NCBI GenBank assembly: GCA_016794005.1
Contig: JAEUKY010000085.1
Span: forward strand, 1-40,546
DNA: 40,546 nucleotides
Reading direction: 5' to 3'
Source: Rhodospirillales bacterium
GTDB taxonomy: Bacteria; Pseudomonadota; Alphaproteobacteria; CACIAM-22H2
Under the pieces are notes generated by a model. That model saw nothing but the letters and a program-made list of their open reading frames with translations. It was not told the origin of the DNA and searched no databases. Below are positions 16,366 through 25,715 of the stretch, piece after piece (the stretch's first letter is position 1; every line of letters starts with the position of its first letter). A program made the translations under genes and the position numbers.

Positions 16366-18030
16366 TCACGATTGGGAATCCGTCGCCCGCACGCGGCCGG
16401 CGGGAAGCCGCAGCGTCGCCTTCGTTCCGCGGCCGGGCTCGCTGTCGATCGTCAGCGAGCCGCCGTGCAGTTCGGCAAGCCCGCGCGCGATCGCAAGGCC
16501 AAGGCCCGTCCCCTGCACGTCGCGCGCTCCGCCTTCGCGCACGCGTTCGAACGGCGTGAAGACGCGGGCGAGCGCCGCCGGATCGATGCCGATCCCGTCG
16601 TCGCGCACGGCGAGGGCGAGCCAGCCGCCGGCCTCGCGCGTCGCGACGACGGTCACGCTGCCGCCGGCCGGCGTGAACTTGATCGCGTTCGACAGCAGGT
16701 TGAGCAGGATCTGCAGCAGCGCCTTGCGGTCGGCCTGGACGCTGATGGCGGGCGGAGGTTCGGCCGTCAGCCGGATCTCGCGCTTGCGCGCCTGTGCCGC
16801 GACGAACCCGAGCGACGCATGGACAAGCTCGCCGACATCGACCTGCGTCTCGCGCAGGTCGAAGCGGCCGGCCTCGATCTTCGACAGGTCGAGCAGGTCG
16901 TCGATCAGCGCCAGAAGGTGCTCGCCGCTGCGCTCGATGTCGCGCGCGTACTCGGCGATCTTCTCCGGCGGATGGGCGCGGCCTTCGCCCAGCAGCGAGG
17001 AAAGCCCGATGATCGTGTTGAGCGGCGTGCGAAGCTCGTGGCTGGCGGTGGCGAGGAACATCGACTTGACCTTGCTGGCGGTCTCGGCACTCCGCCGCTC
17101 GGCGACGAGGGCGACGATCGTCAGCACCGTCATCGCCAGCAGGACGACGAGGACGCCGACGAGCTGAAGCGAGTTGCCCGCACCCGTCTGGAACGGGCCC
17201 ACGCCCGCGACCGTGCCCGCACTCGCCACGATCGCGACGAGCGAGACGAGCGTCAGGGCCGCGCGCAGCGACATGCGCAGCGCCACCCACGCGATTGGAA
17301 CCACGAGCAGGAACGGGAAGGCCCACTTGATCGCCGCACCGGGCATCTCGCGCGTCAGGAACAGCAGGATCGCGAGCACGGCCACCGCCGTCCAGACAAG
17401 CAGTTCGCGCGGGGCCAGCGGCTCGGCCGGGCCGCGCTGGCCCTTCTCGATGCCGAGCCACAGCATCGCCGCCGCCGCCAGGAACAGCGTGCCGCCGCTG
17501 TCGGAGAGCCACCAGCCGAGCCAGATCTCGTAGAAGAGCGCGCCGTCGAAGGGCTTGCCGATCGTCAGCGCCGTCGCGCCGCCCAGCGCCGTGATCGCGG
17601 GCGCCACGAGGGTCGTGGAGACGAGGAACGCCACGACGCCCGAAAAGCTGTCGAACAGCCCCCGGCGCGGATGCCAGTGGCGCAGCAGGGCGGCACCCAG
17701 CAGCGGACCGGCCGTGTTGGTCGCGGCGATCGCGGCGGCTTCGGCCACCGGCGGATCGAACAGGACGAAGTTGGCGACGAAGGCACCGACATAGATGCCC
17801 GGTGCGGCGCCGAGGCCGCCGGCCATCGCGGCGACCATCGCCACGCTCGCGGGCAGCCAGATCGGCGCCGGGAACAGGCCGTAGGCGGCGAAGAACCGCG
17901 ACACGATCATGGCCAGCGCGAAATAGCCGGCCGCGACGGCAAGATTCCCGAGCATCCATACGGAACCGCCGCCCGTCTCGAGCGTGCGGGGCAACCAGGG
18001 ATTCACGGCAGGCTGTGCGGGAGCGGACAT
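16366..18030 (-). CDS. MASE1-domain sensor histidine kinase
   Basis: A 554-residue membrane kinase. Residues about 28-310 contain eight or more hydrophobic segments of MASE1 type (WLPASVAMVAAMAGGLGAAPG, FVANFVLFD, SGVVAFLVSTTLVAPAI, WWLSDSGGTLFLAAA). Then come HisKA with His331 in ASHELRTPLNTIIG and HATPase_c with NLLSNAIKFTPAGG, RDDGIGIDP and GTGLGLAIARGLAELHGGSL. There is no receiver domain. MASE1 senses an unknown signal in the membrane. No response regulator gene is adjacent, so its partner is elsewhere. It is convergent with the binding-protein gene and upstream sequence at 18031-18103 should hold its promoter. Confidence 0.93.
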   Translation of the reverse strand: MSAPAQPAVNPWLPRTLETGGGSVWMLGNLAVAAGYFALAMIVSRFFAAYGLFPAPIWLPASVAMVAAMAGGLGAAPGIYVGAFVANFVLFDPPVAEAAAIAATNTAGPLLGAALLRHWHPRRGLFDSFSGVVAFLVSTTLVAPAITALGGATALTIGKPFDGALFYEIWLGWWLSDSGGTLFLAAAAMLWLGIEKGQRGPAEPLAPRELLVWTAVAVLAILLFLTREMPGAAIKWAFPFLLVVPIAWVALRMSLRAALTLVSLVAIVASAGTVAGVGPFQTGAGNSLQLVGVLVVLLAMTVLTIVALVAERRSAETASKVKSMFLATASHELRTPLNTIIGLSSLLGEGRAHPPEKIAEYARDIERSGEHLLALIDDLLDLSKIEAGRFDLRETQVDVGELVHASLGFVAAQARKREIRLTAEPPPAISVQADRKALLQILLNLLSNAIKFTPAGGSVTVVATREAGGWLALAVRDDGIGIDPAALARVFTPFERVREGGARDVQGTGLGLAIARGLAELHGGSLTIDSEPGRGTKATLRLPAGRVRATDSQS

Positions 18031-18103
18031 CGAACTACAACCGGATTCTGACCGTCGCCCTTAATCTGGGTGACGGATTACCGCTTGTCGAGTGAAGAAA
18101 TCT

Positions 18104-18125
18104 GGGCCCGGCTTCAGCCCGGCCC
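18104..18125 (-). terminator. Probable terminator after the racemase-like gene
   Basis: GGGCCCGGC and GCCCGGCCC pair with one central mismatch around a TTCA loop. On the minus strand the stem is followed by AGATTTCTTC, a weak T-rich tract. It lies 15 bases beyond the stop of the leftward racemase-like gene. Confidence 0.5.
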
Positions 18126-18139
18126 GAACATCCGCTGGC

Positions 18140-18880
18140 TCAGCCTTCGAGACGCCTTGCGAGCGCCGAGGAAAGCGCCACGCTCTCGCGGCCCGCCGGC
18201 AGCGCGTAGCTGCCGGTGCGCGGCTTGGCCGGCTTCATGCGCACCAGCGCTTCGAGCAGCGGCACGCCGGTCGTGATCCCGTCGAACATCGGCACGTCGA
18301 TCCGCGGCTGCAGGCGCGCGGGCACGCCCGCCATCACGGCGCCCGTCAGCACGATGGCTTCCACGCCGTCGCGCTCGACGAGGTCGGCCGCCGCCGCGAC
18401 GATCATCCTGTCGACCTCGCTCTGGTCGCCGGGCGCGTAGGGGGCGGCACTTTCCAGCGCCCGCCAGCCGGCCACGCAGCCGCCCAGCCCCGTCGCCCCG
18501 ATCGTGTCGCGGTAGAGGCCGAGCACGCGCTTGCCGAACGCGATGACGCCCACGCGCCGCCCCAGAAGCGTGGCCACATGCAGGGCCGCCTCGGTCATGC
18601 CCAGCACGGGGATCGGCAGCATCTCGCGCGCCGCGTCGACCGCCGTGTCGTAGGAAACGGCGATCAGCACGCCGTCGCAGTCGCCGGCGTGCTCGGCCAC
18701 CAGCGCCATCGTCGAATGCATGGCGACGGCGTTCTCGCTGCGCGTGCCGATGACGCGGGCACCGAACGTGCCGGTCACGGCGCGGATCTCGGTTCCAGGG
18801 CCGGCCACCGCGCGCGCCGCCTCCGCGACGCGGCCGGTGACGAATTCGGAGGTGTTGGCGTTGACGAGCAGCAGGCGCAT
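18140..18880 (-). CDS. Asp/Glu/hydantoin racemase-fold protein lacking both catalytic cysteines
   Basis: A 246-residue protein starting MRLLLVNANTSEFVTGRV, the hydantoin/Asp-Glu racemase N-terminus. Active racemases have Cys in an IACFSDPG-like motif and again in LGCAGM. Here the first motif reads IAVSYDTAVDAARE, with Val75 in the Cys position, and the second AIVLTGAVMAG, with Gly180 in place of Cys. Two other cysteines (68 and 135) are not in motif positions. Cofactor-independent two-base racemisation is therefore unlikely. It may catalyse a different reaction, as other members of the superfamily do (decarboxylases, isomerases), or only bind ligand. It is transcribed alone with its own terminator. 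The fold call is firm; function is unknown. Confidence 0.82.
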   Translation of the reverse strand: MRLLLVNANTSEFVTGRVAEAARAVAGPGTEIRAVTGTFGARVIGTRSENAVAMHSTMALVAEHAGDCDGVLIAVSYDTAVDAAREMLPIPVLGMTEAALHVATLLGRRVGVIAFGKRVLGLYRDTIGATGLGGCVAGWRALESAAPYAPGDQSEVDRMIVAAAADLVERDGVEAIVLTGAVMAGVPARLQPRIDVPMFDGITTGVPLLEALVRMKPAKPRTGSYALPAGRESVALSSALARRLEG

Positions 18881-18993
18881 GGCGGTTCCAGGCTGTTGGG
18901 GGCAACGCCCACGAGCCTAGCGCCGAAACGGCGATGCCGCGAACGGATTTCCGACGGGGTGCCGCGCGCCACCGGCATGGACGAGACCACGCC

Positions 18994-19557
18994 CTAGACG
19001 GACTTCAGCCGCCCGATCCACGCGGCGAAGGCATCGAGCGACTTGGCGACTGCGGCGCGGGCGCGCTCGTCGACGAGATTTCCTTCGGCGTCGAAGGCCG
19101 TGGTCGCCGACGGAACGGCCACGTCGGCTCCCACCATCTGCGCCATGCCCATGCCGGCCAGCACGGGCCGCATGACGACCTGCACGCGCAGCGTGCCGCC
19201 CATGCCGGGCGAGGTCCCCATCACCGCGACGGGCTTGCCCGCACTGGTCGACTTGCCGGGCGGGCGCGACATCCAGTCGAGCGCGTTCTTGAGCACGCCG
19301 GGGATGCCCGAATTGTACTCCGGTGTGGCGATCAGCACGCCGTCGGCCGCACCGACCGCCGCCTGCAGCTTGGCTACCGCGTCGGGATAGCCCTTGGCCT
19401 CGACGTCCTGGTCGAACAGCGGCACGCCGGCAAGGTCGTGGATCTCGATCGCGAGCGTTGCGGGCGCCGATTTGCGCGCGTGCTCCAGCAGGGCGCGGTT
19501 GAAGGACTTGGCGCGCAGGCTGCCTGCGATGCCGACGATGCGATAGGGACCGGCCAT
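18994..19557 (-). CDS. NADPH-dependent FMN reductase
   Basis: A 187-residue flavodoxin-like oxidoreductase. The start MAGPYRIVGIAGSLRAKSFN is the FMN phosphate-binding loop; PEYNSGIPGVLKNALDWMSR (about 82-101) is the family signature and GKPVAVMGTSPGMGGTLR follows. Members (ChrR, SsuE, azoreductase and quinone reductase types) transfer hydride from NAD(P)H to FMN and on to quinones, metals or azo compounds. The ATG at 19557 has AGTTCCCTTTC before it, a poor ribosome site, but the motif spacing fixes the start. It is divergent from the AroE-like gene by 99 bases. Role probably redox protection; unproven. Confidence 0.92.
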   Translation of the reverse strand: MAGPYRIVGIAGSLRAKSFNRALLEHARKSAPATLAIEIHDLAGVPLFDQDVEAKGYPDAVAKLQAAVGAADGVLIATPEYNSGIPGVLKNALDWMSRPPGKSTSAGKPVAVMGTSPGMGGTLRVQVVMRPVLAGMGMAQMVGADVAVPSATTAFDAEGNLVDERARAAVAKSLDAFAAWIGRLKSV

Positions 19558-19656
19558 GAAAGGGAACTCCGTCGCCGAAAAGGTGGCTTCCGCCACCGTA
19601 GCCGATATCCGCGCACCGCGATAGGATCCCCGCCGGACAGCGGAGTCTCGGTTACG

Positions 19657-20490
19657 ATGATCAGCGGCAGGACGAAACTCATCGCGCATCTCGGCGTTCC
19701 GACCGAGACCTTCAAGGCGCCGATGATCTACAACCCCCATTTCGAGAAGCACGGCATCGACGCGGTCGTCGTCCCGATGGGCAGCCGCGCGGAAGACTAT
19801 CCGCAGTTCCTGAAGCTGCTGTTCCGGCTGACCAACATCCACGGCGCGCTGGTCACGATGCCGCACAAGGTGACGACCGTCGGCCTGCTCGACGAGGTTT
19901 CGACCGCGGTCAAGATCGCGGGTGCCTGCAACGCGGTCCTGCTGCGACCCGACGGCACGCTGCTGGGCGACATGTTCGACGGCGAGGGATTCGTGCGCGG
20001 CGTCCGGCGCAAGGGACTGGCGCTGGCGGGCGCGCGCGCGCTCGTCGTCGGCGGCGGCGGCGTGGGATCGGCCATCGCCGCGTCGCTCGCCGCGGCCAAG
20101 GTCGGCGAGATCGCGCTCCACGACACGCACGCACCCAACGCCGAAGCGCTGGCACGGCGCATCTCGACGCATTACCCCGACTTGCGCGTCGCGGTCGGCT
20201 CGAACGATCCCGCCGGCTACGATCTGGTGGTCAACGCCACGCCGCTGGGCATGAAGGCCGGCGATCCGCTGCCCTTCGACGCGGGCCGCCTCGATCCGGC
20301 GACCTTCGTGGGCGAGGTCGTGATGAAGCAGGAGATGACGCCGCTGCTCGAAGCGGCGGCGGCGCGCGGCTGCCGCGTTCAGGTCGGCGTCGACATGCTG
20401 TTCGAGCAGATCCCGGCGTATCTGGAGTTTTTCGGCTTTCCGACGGCGACGCCGGAAGAACTGCGTGCCGTCGCGCGGATCGCGTACTGA
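19657..20490 (+). CDS. Shikimate dehydrogenase-like protein with altered substrate site
   Basis: A 277-residue AroE-fold protein. It keeps the catalytic lysine, Lys71 in LVTMPHK, Asn92 in GACNAV, and Asp108 in GDMFDGEG, and it has a nucleotide loop VVGGGGVGSAIAAS (about 131-143) and NATPLGM. However, the substrate segment normally reading HS-x-SP reads TETFKAP, so the two serines that hold the shikimate carboxylate are Phe19 and Ala21. It is probably not the housekeeping aroE and more likely acts on another cyclic polyol or acid. The ATG lies 99 bases from the divergent FMN reductase start. The length is normal and there is no frameshift. Confidence 0.85.
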   Translation: MISGRTKLIAHLGVPTETFKAPMIYNPHFEKHGIDAVVVPMGSRAEDYPQFLKLLFRLTNIHGALVTMPHKVTTVGLLDEVSTAVKIAGACNAVLLRPDGTLLGDMFDGEGFVRGVRRKGLALAGARALVVGGGGVGSAIAASLAAAKVGEIALHDTHAPNAEALARRISTHYPDLRVAVGSNDPAGYDLVVNATPLGMKAGDPLPFDAGRLDPATFVGEVVMKQEMTPLLEAAAARGCRVQVGVDMLFEQIPAYLEFFGFPTATPEELRAVARIAY

Positions 20491-20610
20491 GGTTTGCGCG
20501 ATCGCGAATTTCCACGTTGCAACTGTTAAATTCAATTAACCGAAGATTCAGCAGTTTTTGCACAGTCTCCTCCGAGCGGAGCCAATTCCGCCGAAGGGGA
20601 GGATCGCGCC
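20491..20610 (+). promoter_or_regulatory. AT-rich promoter region of the chemoreceptor gene
   Basis: The 120-base gap has an AT-rich core at 20505-20560, unusual in this window. It contains TTAA-6 bases-TTAAC at 20526-20540, close to the CtrA site TTAA-N7-TTAAC but with a spacer one base short. A ribosome site (GGGGAGG) at 20596-20602 precedes the GTG start. Confidence 0.4.
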
Positions 20611-22653
20611 GTGGCCAAGACATCGACGACCGGACTGTTTGCAGTGCTTGTGAACATGAGGCTGCGCACGAAGGTCATGTGCGGGTTCGTCGTGATCCTG
20701 GCGCTGCTCGCGGCTCTCGGGACAGTCAGCGTCCTAGGCATCCGGAATGCGGATGACTCGTTCAACAGGTTCGAGATCATCGCGAAAAACACCCTGAAGA
20801 TGGCGCAGATCGACCGCGACGTCGTCCAGTTGCGGCGCACGGCGTACATCTACTCCGACACCGGCGAGGTGGCGGTCGCGACGCAGTTCGACGCGCAGGC
20901 CGCGACGGTCCGCAAGGAGATTGCCGATATCGCGGCAGCGCTCATCGACGCCGAACGACGGGCGCAGATACTGGCGACTGGCAAGATCGTCGAAGACTAC
21001 ATCGCCGGCTTCGCGCGGCTTCGCGAACTGCGCACGGCGCGCGACAAGCTCGTCGCGGATACGCTCAATCCGGCCGGCGCGAAGGCGCGCGAGGAGCTGA
21101 CCGCCGTCATCCGCGGCGCGATGGCCGACCGCGAGTACGACGCGGCGGCGCTCGCCGGCGTGGCGCAGGAAGCGCTGATGCAGATCCGGATCAATTCGGC
21201 GCGGTTTTTGGGCCGGCCGGACGCGCGTCTGATCGAGACCAACGTGCAATGGCAGCGGGACTTCGAGCGCGCGACTGCCGATCTCGTGCAGCGGCTGCAG
21301 AATCCGACGCGCCGTCAGGGCGTGCAGAGCGCCCAGACCCTGATGAAGACGTTCGAGACCGCGTTCGCCGAAGTCGCGACCCAGTCCTTTGCGGTCGACA
21401 GGCAGGTCGGCGAGACGATGGCCCGGCTTGCCGAAAGCGTCGCGACCTCCATCGCGCAGATCAGTGCCGGCCAGCAGAAGTCGCTCGAAGAGATCGATGT
21501 GCAGACGACGAGGCTGATGGAGACGACGATTCGGACGACGAGCGGCCTTTCGATCGGTGCCCTCGTCTTGGGGCTCCTCATCGCCTGGTTCCTCGGCGGC
21601 GGGATCGCCGGGCCGGTCGTGCGCATGACGGAGGCGATGAAGAAGCTCGCCGGCGGCGACAAGACGGTCGAGATTCCCGCCCAGGGCCGCACCGACGAGA
21701 TCGGCCAGATGGCGGGCACCGTGCAGGTCTTCAAGGACAACATGATCGAGGCCGAACGCCTGCGCGGCGAGCAGGAAGAGGCCAAGCGGCGCGCCGAGGT
21801 CGAGAAGAAGGCCGCGATGAACGGCATGGCGGACGATTTCGAATCGTCGGTCAAGGGCATCGTCCAGATGGTCTTGTCGGCGTCGACCGAGCTGCAGAGC
21901 ACGGCGCAGTCGATGACCGCGACGGCCGAGGAGACCAGCCGGCAGGCGAGCGCCGTCGCCGCCGCGTCCGAGCAGGCATCGACCAACGTGCAGACCGTCG
22001 CGTCGGCCGCCGAGGAGCTTTCCTCGTCGATCGCCGAGATCAGCCGCCAGGTCGCGGAATCGGCGAAGATCTCCGGCCAGGCGGTCAGCGACGCGGAGCG
22101 CACGAACCAGCAGGTCAACGCGCTGGCCGAAGCCGCCCAACGCATCGGCGACGTGGTCAAGCTGATCAACGGCATCGCCGGGCAGACGAACCTGCTGGCA
22201 CTCAACGCCACGATCGAGGCCGCGCGCGCGGGCGAAGCCGGCAAGGGCTTCGCGGTGGTGGCAAGCGAGGTCAAGAGCCTCGCCAACCAGACGGCGAAGG
22301 CGACGGACGAGATCTCGGCGCAGGTCACGTCGATCCAGACGGCGACGTCGGACTCGGTGCAGGCGATCCAGAGCATCACCGGCACGATCGGGCGCATCAA
22401 CGAGATCGCGGCCGCCATCGCCTCGGCGGTGGAGGAGCAGGGTGCGGCCACGCAGGAGATCGCGCGCAACGTGCAGCAGGCGGCCGCCGGCACCAACGAG
22501 GTGTCCTCGAACATCACGGGCGTGACCAAGGCTGCGACCGACACGGGTGCGGCCGCCGGTCAGGTACTGAGCGCTTCGGGCGAGCTGTCGCGCCAGTCCG
22601 AGGCGCTGGGCGAGAAGGTCGACGCGTTCATCTCGCGCATCCGCGCGTCCTGA
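20611..22653 (+). CDS. Methyl-accepting chemotaxis protein with long helical periplasmic domain
   Basis: A 680-residue chemoreceptor. TM1 spans about residues 22-44, a mostly helical periplasmic region 45-310 follows, and TM2 is at 312-332. The periplasmic length of about 265 residues fits the helical bimodular (HBM) type of sensor. HAMP follows ([18 protein letters not shown]), then the long cytoplasmic coiled coil with the signalling tip [20 protein letters not shown] and [18 protein letters not shown]. The GTG at 20611 follows AAGGGGAGG. No CheR-docking pentapeptide ends the protein (it stops at FISRIRAS). HBM receptors often sense organic acids; the ligand here is unknown. No che genes are nearby. 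It is convergent with the dioxygenase gene, six bases apart. Confidence 0.93.
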   Translation: MAKTSTTGLFAVLVNMRLRTKVMCGFVVILALLAALGTVSVLGIRNADDSFNRFEIIAKNTLKMAQIDRDVVQLRRTAYIYSDTGEVAVATQFDAQAATVRKEIADIAAALIDAERRAQILATGKIVEDYIAGFARLRELRTARDKLVADTLNPAGAKAREELTAVIRGAMADREYDAAALAGVAQEALMQIRINSARFLGRPDARLIETNVQWQRDFERATADLVQRLQNPTRRQGVQSAQTLMKTFETAFAEVATQSFAVDRQVGETMARLAESVATSIAQISAGQQKSLEEIDVQTTRLMETTIRTTSGLSIGALVLGLLIAWFLGGGIAGPVVRMTEAMKKLAGGDKTVEIPAQGRTDEIGQMAGTVQVFKDNMIEAERLRGEQEEAKRRAEVEKKAAMNGMADDFESSVKGIVQMVLSASTELQSTAQSMTATAEETSRQASAVAAASEQASTNVQTVASAAEELSSSIAEISRQVAESAKISGQAVSDAERTNQQVNALAEAAQRIGDVVKLINGIAGQTNLLALNATIEAARAGEAGKGFAVVASEVKSLANQTAKATDEISAQVTSIQTATSDSVQAIQSITGTIGRINEIAAAIASAVEEQGAATQEIARNVQQAAAGTNEVSSNITGVTKAATDTGAAAGQVLSASGELSRQSEALGEKVDAFISRIRAS

Positions 22654-22659
22654 GGCCGG

Positions 22660-23547
22660 CTAGCGGATGGGTGCCTGCGGGAGCGCGGCTTCCCCCGGCT
22701 CCATCGTGAAGGTGAAATCGAGCGAGTACCACGGCACGCCCGCATCCGTCGCATCCGGGTGCGGCGCGTCGTGCCGCTCGAAGCGCGCCGTCAGCGCCGT
22801 CGTGACGCCGAACTGCGGATCGCTTTCCAGCCCCGGATCGTCGTCGGCATAGACCTGGCTGATCAGCGTCTTGAAGCCGGGCTTGAAGGCCAGCACGTGC
22901 AGGTGCGCGGGCCGGTTCGCATGCCTTCCCTGTGCGGCAAGCATCCTGCCGACGACGCCGTCGGTCGGGATCGGATAGCCGGCGGGGCGCACGGTGCGAA
23001 ACCGGAAGCGCCCGTCGGCGTCCGTCGCGAGCTTTCCGCGCAGGTTGAAGTCCGCCTGCCGCGGGTCCTGATTCTCGTACTGGCCATCCGGCGAGGCCTG
23101 CCAGACGTCGACCTCGGCGCCGGCGACCGGCCGGCCTTCGCGGTCGACGATGCGCGCGTTCACGAACAGGGCGGCGCCGGGCGTGTCCGAACGCAGGATC
23201 GAACCCCCGTCCGGAACGTGCGGCGCGTTCATCCGCCAGAACGGCCCCAGCAGGTTCTGCGACGTCTCGGCCCGGCCGCCGCCGTTGTTGAGCAGGCAGA
23301 CCAGTGCGGAAACGCCGAGCGAACCCGCCATCAGCACCATCTCGTTGTGCGTGTCGGTTTTCATGCGGCCGATGTCGTTCAGGATCTCGGTCGCCCGGCG
23401 GAACTCGGGCTCGGTCAGGCGCACCTCGCGCACGAACGCGTGCAGGTGGCGCACGAGCGCGCCCATGATTTCGCGCAGGCGCGGATCGGACGTGCGCTCC
23501 ATGGCCGCGAGCACGGCCGCCGTGACGTCTTCGTGCGTTCGGATCAT
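22660..23547 (-). CDS. Intradiol ring-cleavage dioxygenase (hydroxyquinol/catechol 1,2-dioxygenase type)
   Basis: A 295-residue non-haem Fe(III) dioxygenase. The N-terminal helical dimerisation domain (1-95) includes RRATEILNDIGRMKTDTHNE. The catalytic beta domain begins near 98 with LLGPFWRMNAPH and contains all four iron ligands: Tyr157 (DGQYENQD), Tyr191 (AGYPIPTDG), His215 and His217 (RPAHLHVLAFKPG). It opens a catechol-type ring between the hydroxyls to a muconate-type acid. The length and the SLGVSALVCLLNN segment fit the hydroxyquinol 1,2-dioxygenase branch better than catA, but the substrate is not certain. It starts only 10 bases after the stop of the upstream chemoreceptor gene, so the two are probably co-transcribed. 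Confidence 0.92.
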   Translation of the reverse strand: MIRTHEDVTAAVLAAMERTSDPRLREIMGALVRHLHAFVREVRLTEPEFRRATEILNDIGRMKTDTHNEMVLMAGSLGVSALVCLLNNGGGRAETSQNLLGPFWRMNAPHVPDGGSILRSDTPGAALFVNARIVDREGRPVAGAEVDVWQASPDGQYENQDPRQADFNLRGKLATDADGRFRFRTVRPAGYPIPTDGVVGRMLAAQGRHANRPAHLHVLAFKPGFKTLISQVYADDDPGLESDPQFGVTTALTARFERHDAPHPDATDAGVPWYSLDFTFTMEPGEAALPQAPIR

Positions 23548-23557
23548 GGCTTTGCGG

Positions 23558-25699
23558 CTAGAACTCGTCGCCCCAGTCGTCGTCTTTCAGCGCGGGCGCC
23601 TTGCGCGACGGTGGCCTCGGCGCCTCGGCCCTCGCTTCGGCCGGCGGCGGTGCCGGCGGCGGCTCGCCGCCTTCGCCCCGGAAGCGCGCGACGACCGCGA
23701 CGAGCTGGCCCGCCTGTTCGGCGAGCGAGGCGGCGGATGCCGAGCTTTCCTCGACGAGGGCGGCGTTCTGCTGCGTGGCGGCGTCGAGATGGCCGATCGC
23801 CTTGACGATCTCGGTTATGCTCTGTGCCTGTTCGCGGCTGCCCGCGGCGATCTCGGGGGCGACTTCGGAGACCTTGCGGACGATCTCGATGATGCTGGTC
23901 AGCGCGTCGCCGGCCGCCCCGGCCAGGCGCACGCCTTCGCCGACCTCGCGCGAGCTTTCGGCGATCAGCTTGCGGATCTGCTGCGAGGCCTGGCGCGAGC
24001 GGTCGGCGAGCGAGCGCACTTCCTGCGCCACCACGGCGAAGCCCTTGCCCGATTCGCCCGCGCGCGCAGCCTCGACCGCGGCGTTGAGCGCCAGCAGCTT
24101 GGTCTGGAACGAGATCTCCTCCATCACCTGGATGATCTCGGAGATGCGCGAGGACGAACCCTCGATGCCCGACATGGCCCCGACGACGCTGGAAACGGCC
24201 TGTCCGCCGGCTTCCGCACGCGCCAGCGCGTCGGCGGCGAGTTGGCGCGCGATGTCGGAATTTCCGGCGTTCGTCGACACGGTCGCGGAGATCTCCGCCA
24301 TCGTGGCGACGGTCTGCTGGAGGGTGGAGGCCTGCCGCTCGGTGCGCGCGGCCAGATCGTCGCTGCCCTGCGATATCTCGCTGGCCGCCGCCCGGATCGC
24401 GTCGACCGATTCGGCGACGCGCACGGCCATCTCGGAGAGATGCTTGGCAAGCTCGCGTTCCTTGGCCTGCATCTCGCGCTGGGCGAGCGAGTTGCGCCGA
24501 AGGATCTCGATCGAACGCGACAGGCCGCCGATCGCGTCCGTGCGCTGCGTGCCGTCGACGCCGACGTCGAGTTCGCCGTCGGCGATGCGGTGGGTCAGCT
24601 TCTCCATCGTGCCGATGTCGCGCGCCACGCCGCGCATCTTGATCGCGTAGCCCGCGATCGAGGCGAGCACGAGCAGGATGGCGGCGAGGATCGCCGCGTT
24701 GGTGTGCAGCGTGGCGACCGCCTTGTCGGTCATCACGTCGAGCGGGATCGCGACGGCGACGACGAGCGGCAGGTTCAGCGCGCGGCCCAACGGGGCGACG
24801 GCGGCCAGATGCGGCCGGCCCTCGATTTCGACGCGGTCGTTCTCGATCTTGCCGGCGCGCGCGATGGCGGCCAGCGCCTTTTCGCCGGCACTGCCGCCGG
24901 CGGGCCCGCCCGGCGGACGGGCGACGATGTTGCCGGCCATGTCGACGACGAGAAGCGTGGCGCTGGGCGGAATGCGGTCGGACTTCCAGCGCGCGAGGGC
25001 GGCGTTGAGCGGGGCGACGAGGAAGTCGATGGCCACAACGCCCCAGACCGTCCTGTCGGGATTGGAAAGCCGGCCCGCGAGCGTGATCGCGAAATCGTCC
25101 GACGAAGCGGTCCGATAGGGCTCCGTCCAGACCGGCCCGTCGTTCCGGAGTGCCGCCGCATACCACGGCCGCGTGCGCGGGTCGTAGTTGAATGCGGGTT
25201 CGGGCACGGCAAGCCATTCGGCGCGCGTGCCCGAGAAATAATACCAGGTCGACTGCAGGCCGGCCGGCGTCGCCAGGATCGCCCGCCGGTAGCCGCGCGC
25301 ATGGACCGGGCTTTCGAGTTCCTTGCCGTCGAGGAAGGCCGGCTTCACCTCGCGGTGCTGCCAGAACTCGCCGTTCGGGAAGCCGACATAGAGCGAGTTG
25401 ATGGTGCCCGCGCGCTGGACGGGCCCTTGCGCGATCGCGCCGAAGGTACGCTGCGCCTCGGCTCGGTCGAGCCGCATCAGGGCCGCGTCCTCGACCGATG
25501 CGATCAGGTCGATCGCCGGGCGGAACAGGCCGCCGGCCTCTTCGGCCATCTGTTCGAGCGTGCGGCGCGCCTCGACGGCCGCCTCGTCGACGATCGTGTC
25601 GAGTTCGCGATAGAACAGCGTGCCGACGAGAGCCGCACCCGCGACCAGCAGACCGATTCCGGCCAGGATCTCGCGGCCGCGCAGCGTTCCGATTGCCAC
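23558..25699 (-). CDS. Methyl-accepting chemotaxis protein with amino-acid-type dCache domain
   Basis: A 713-residue chemoreceptor. TM1 is at about 10-30 and the dCache sensor spans about 35-330. It carries the residues described for amino-acid-binding dCache_1AA domains at nearly the same spacing as in PctA: Tyr172, Arg177, Trp179, Tyr180 (YDPRTRPWY), Tyr195 (TEPY) and Asp225 (VVAIDF, one residue further than in PctA). TM2 is near 335-355, then HAMP, and the signalling tip [20 protein letters not shown] with [19 protein letters not shown] Pro/Ala-rich tail ends in DDDWGDEF, resembling but not matching the NWxxF CheR tether. The probable role is amino acid or amine taxis. The dioxygenase gene follows 10 bases later. 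Confidence 0.94.
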   Translation of the reverse strand: MAIGTLRGREILAGIGLLVAGAALVGTLFYRELDTIVDEAAVEARRTLEQMAEEAGGLFRPAIDLIASVEDAALMRLDRAEAQRTFGAIAQGPVQRAGTINSLYVGFPNGEFWQHREVKPAFLDGKELESPVHARGYRRAILATPAGLQSTWYYFSGTRAEWLAVPEPAFNYDPRTRPWYAAALRNDGPVWTEPYRTASSDDFAITLAGRLSNPDRTVWGVVAIDFLVAPLNAALARWKSDRIPPSATLLVVDMAGNIVARPPGGPAGGSAGEKALAAIARAGKIENDRVEIEGRPHLAAVAPLGRALNLPLVVAVAIPLDVMTDKAVATLHTNAAILAAILLVLASIAGYAIKMRGVARDIGTMEKLTHRIADGELDVGVDGTQRTDAIGGLSRSIEILRRNSLAQREMQAKERELAKHLSEMAVRVAESVDAIRAAASEISQGSDDLAARTERQASTLQQTVATMAEISATVSTNAGNSDIARQLAADALARAEAGGQAVSSVVGAMSGIEGSSSRISEIIQVMEEISFQTKLLALNAAVEAARAGESGKGFAVVAQEVRSLADRSRQASQQIRKLIAESSREVGEGVRLAGAAGDALTSIIEIVRKVSEVAPEIAAGSREQAQSITEIVKAIGHLDAATQQNAALVEESSASAASLAEQAGQLVAVVARFRGEGGEPPPAPPPAEARAEAPRPPSRKAPALKDDDWGDEF

Positions 25700-25715
25700 C
25701 GTTGTCCGTCTCCTG

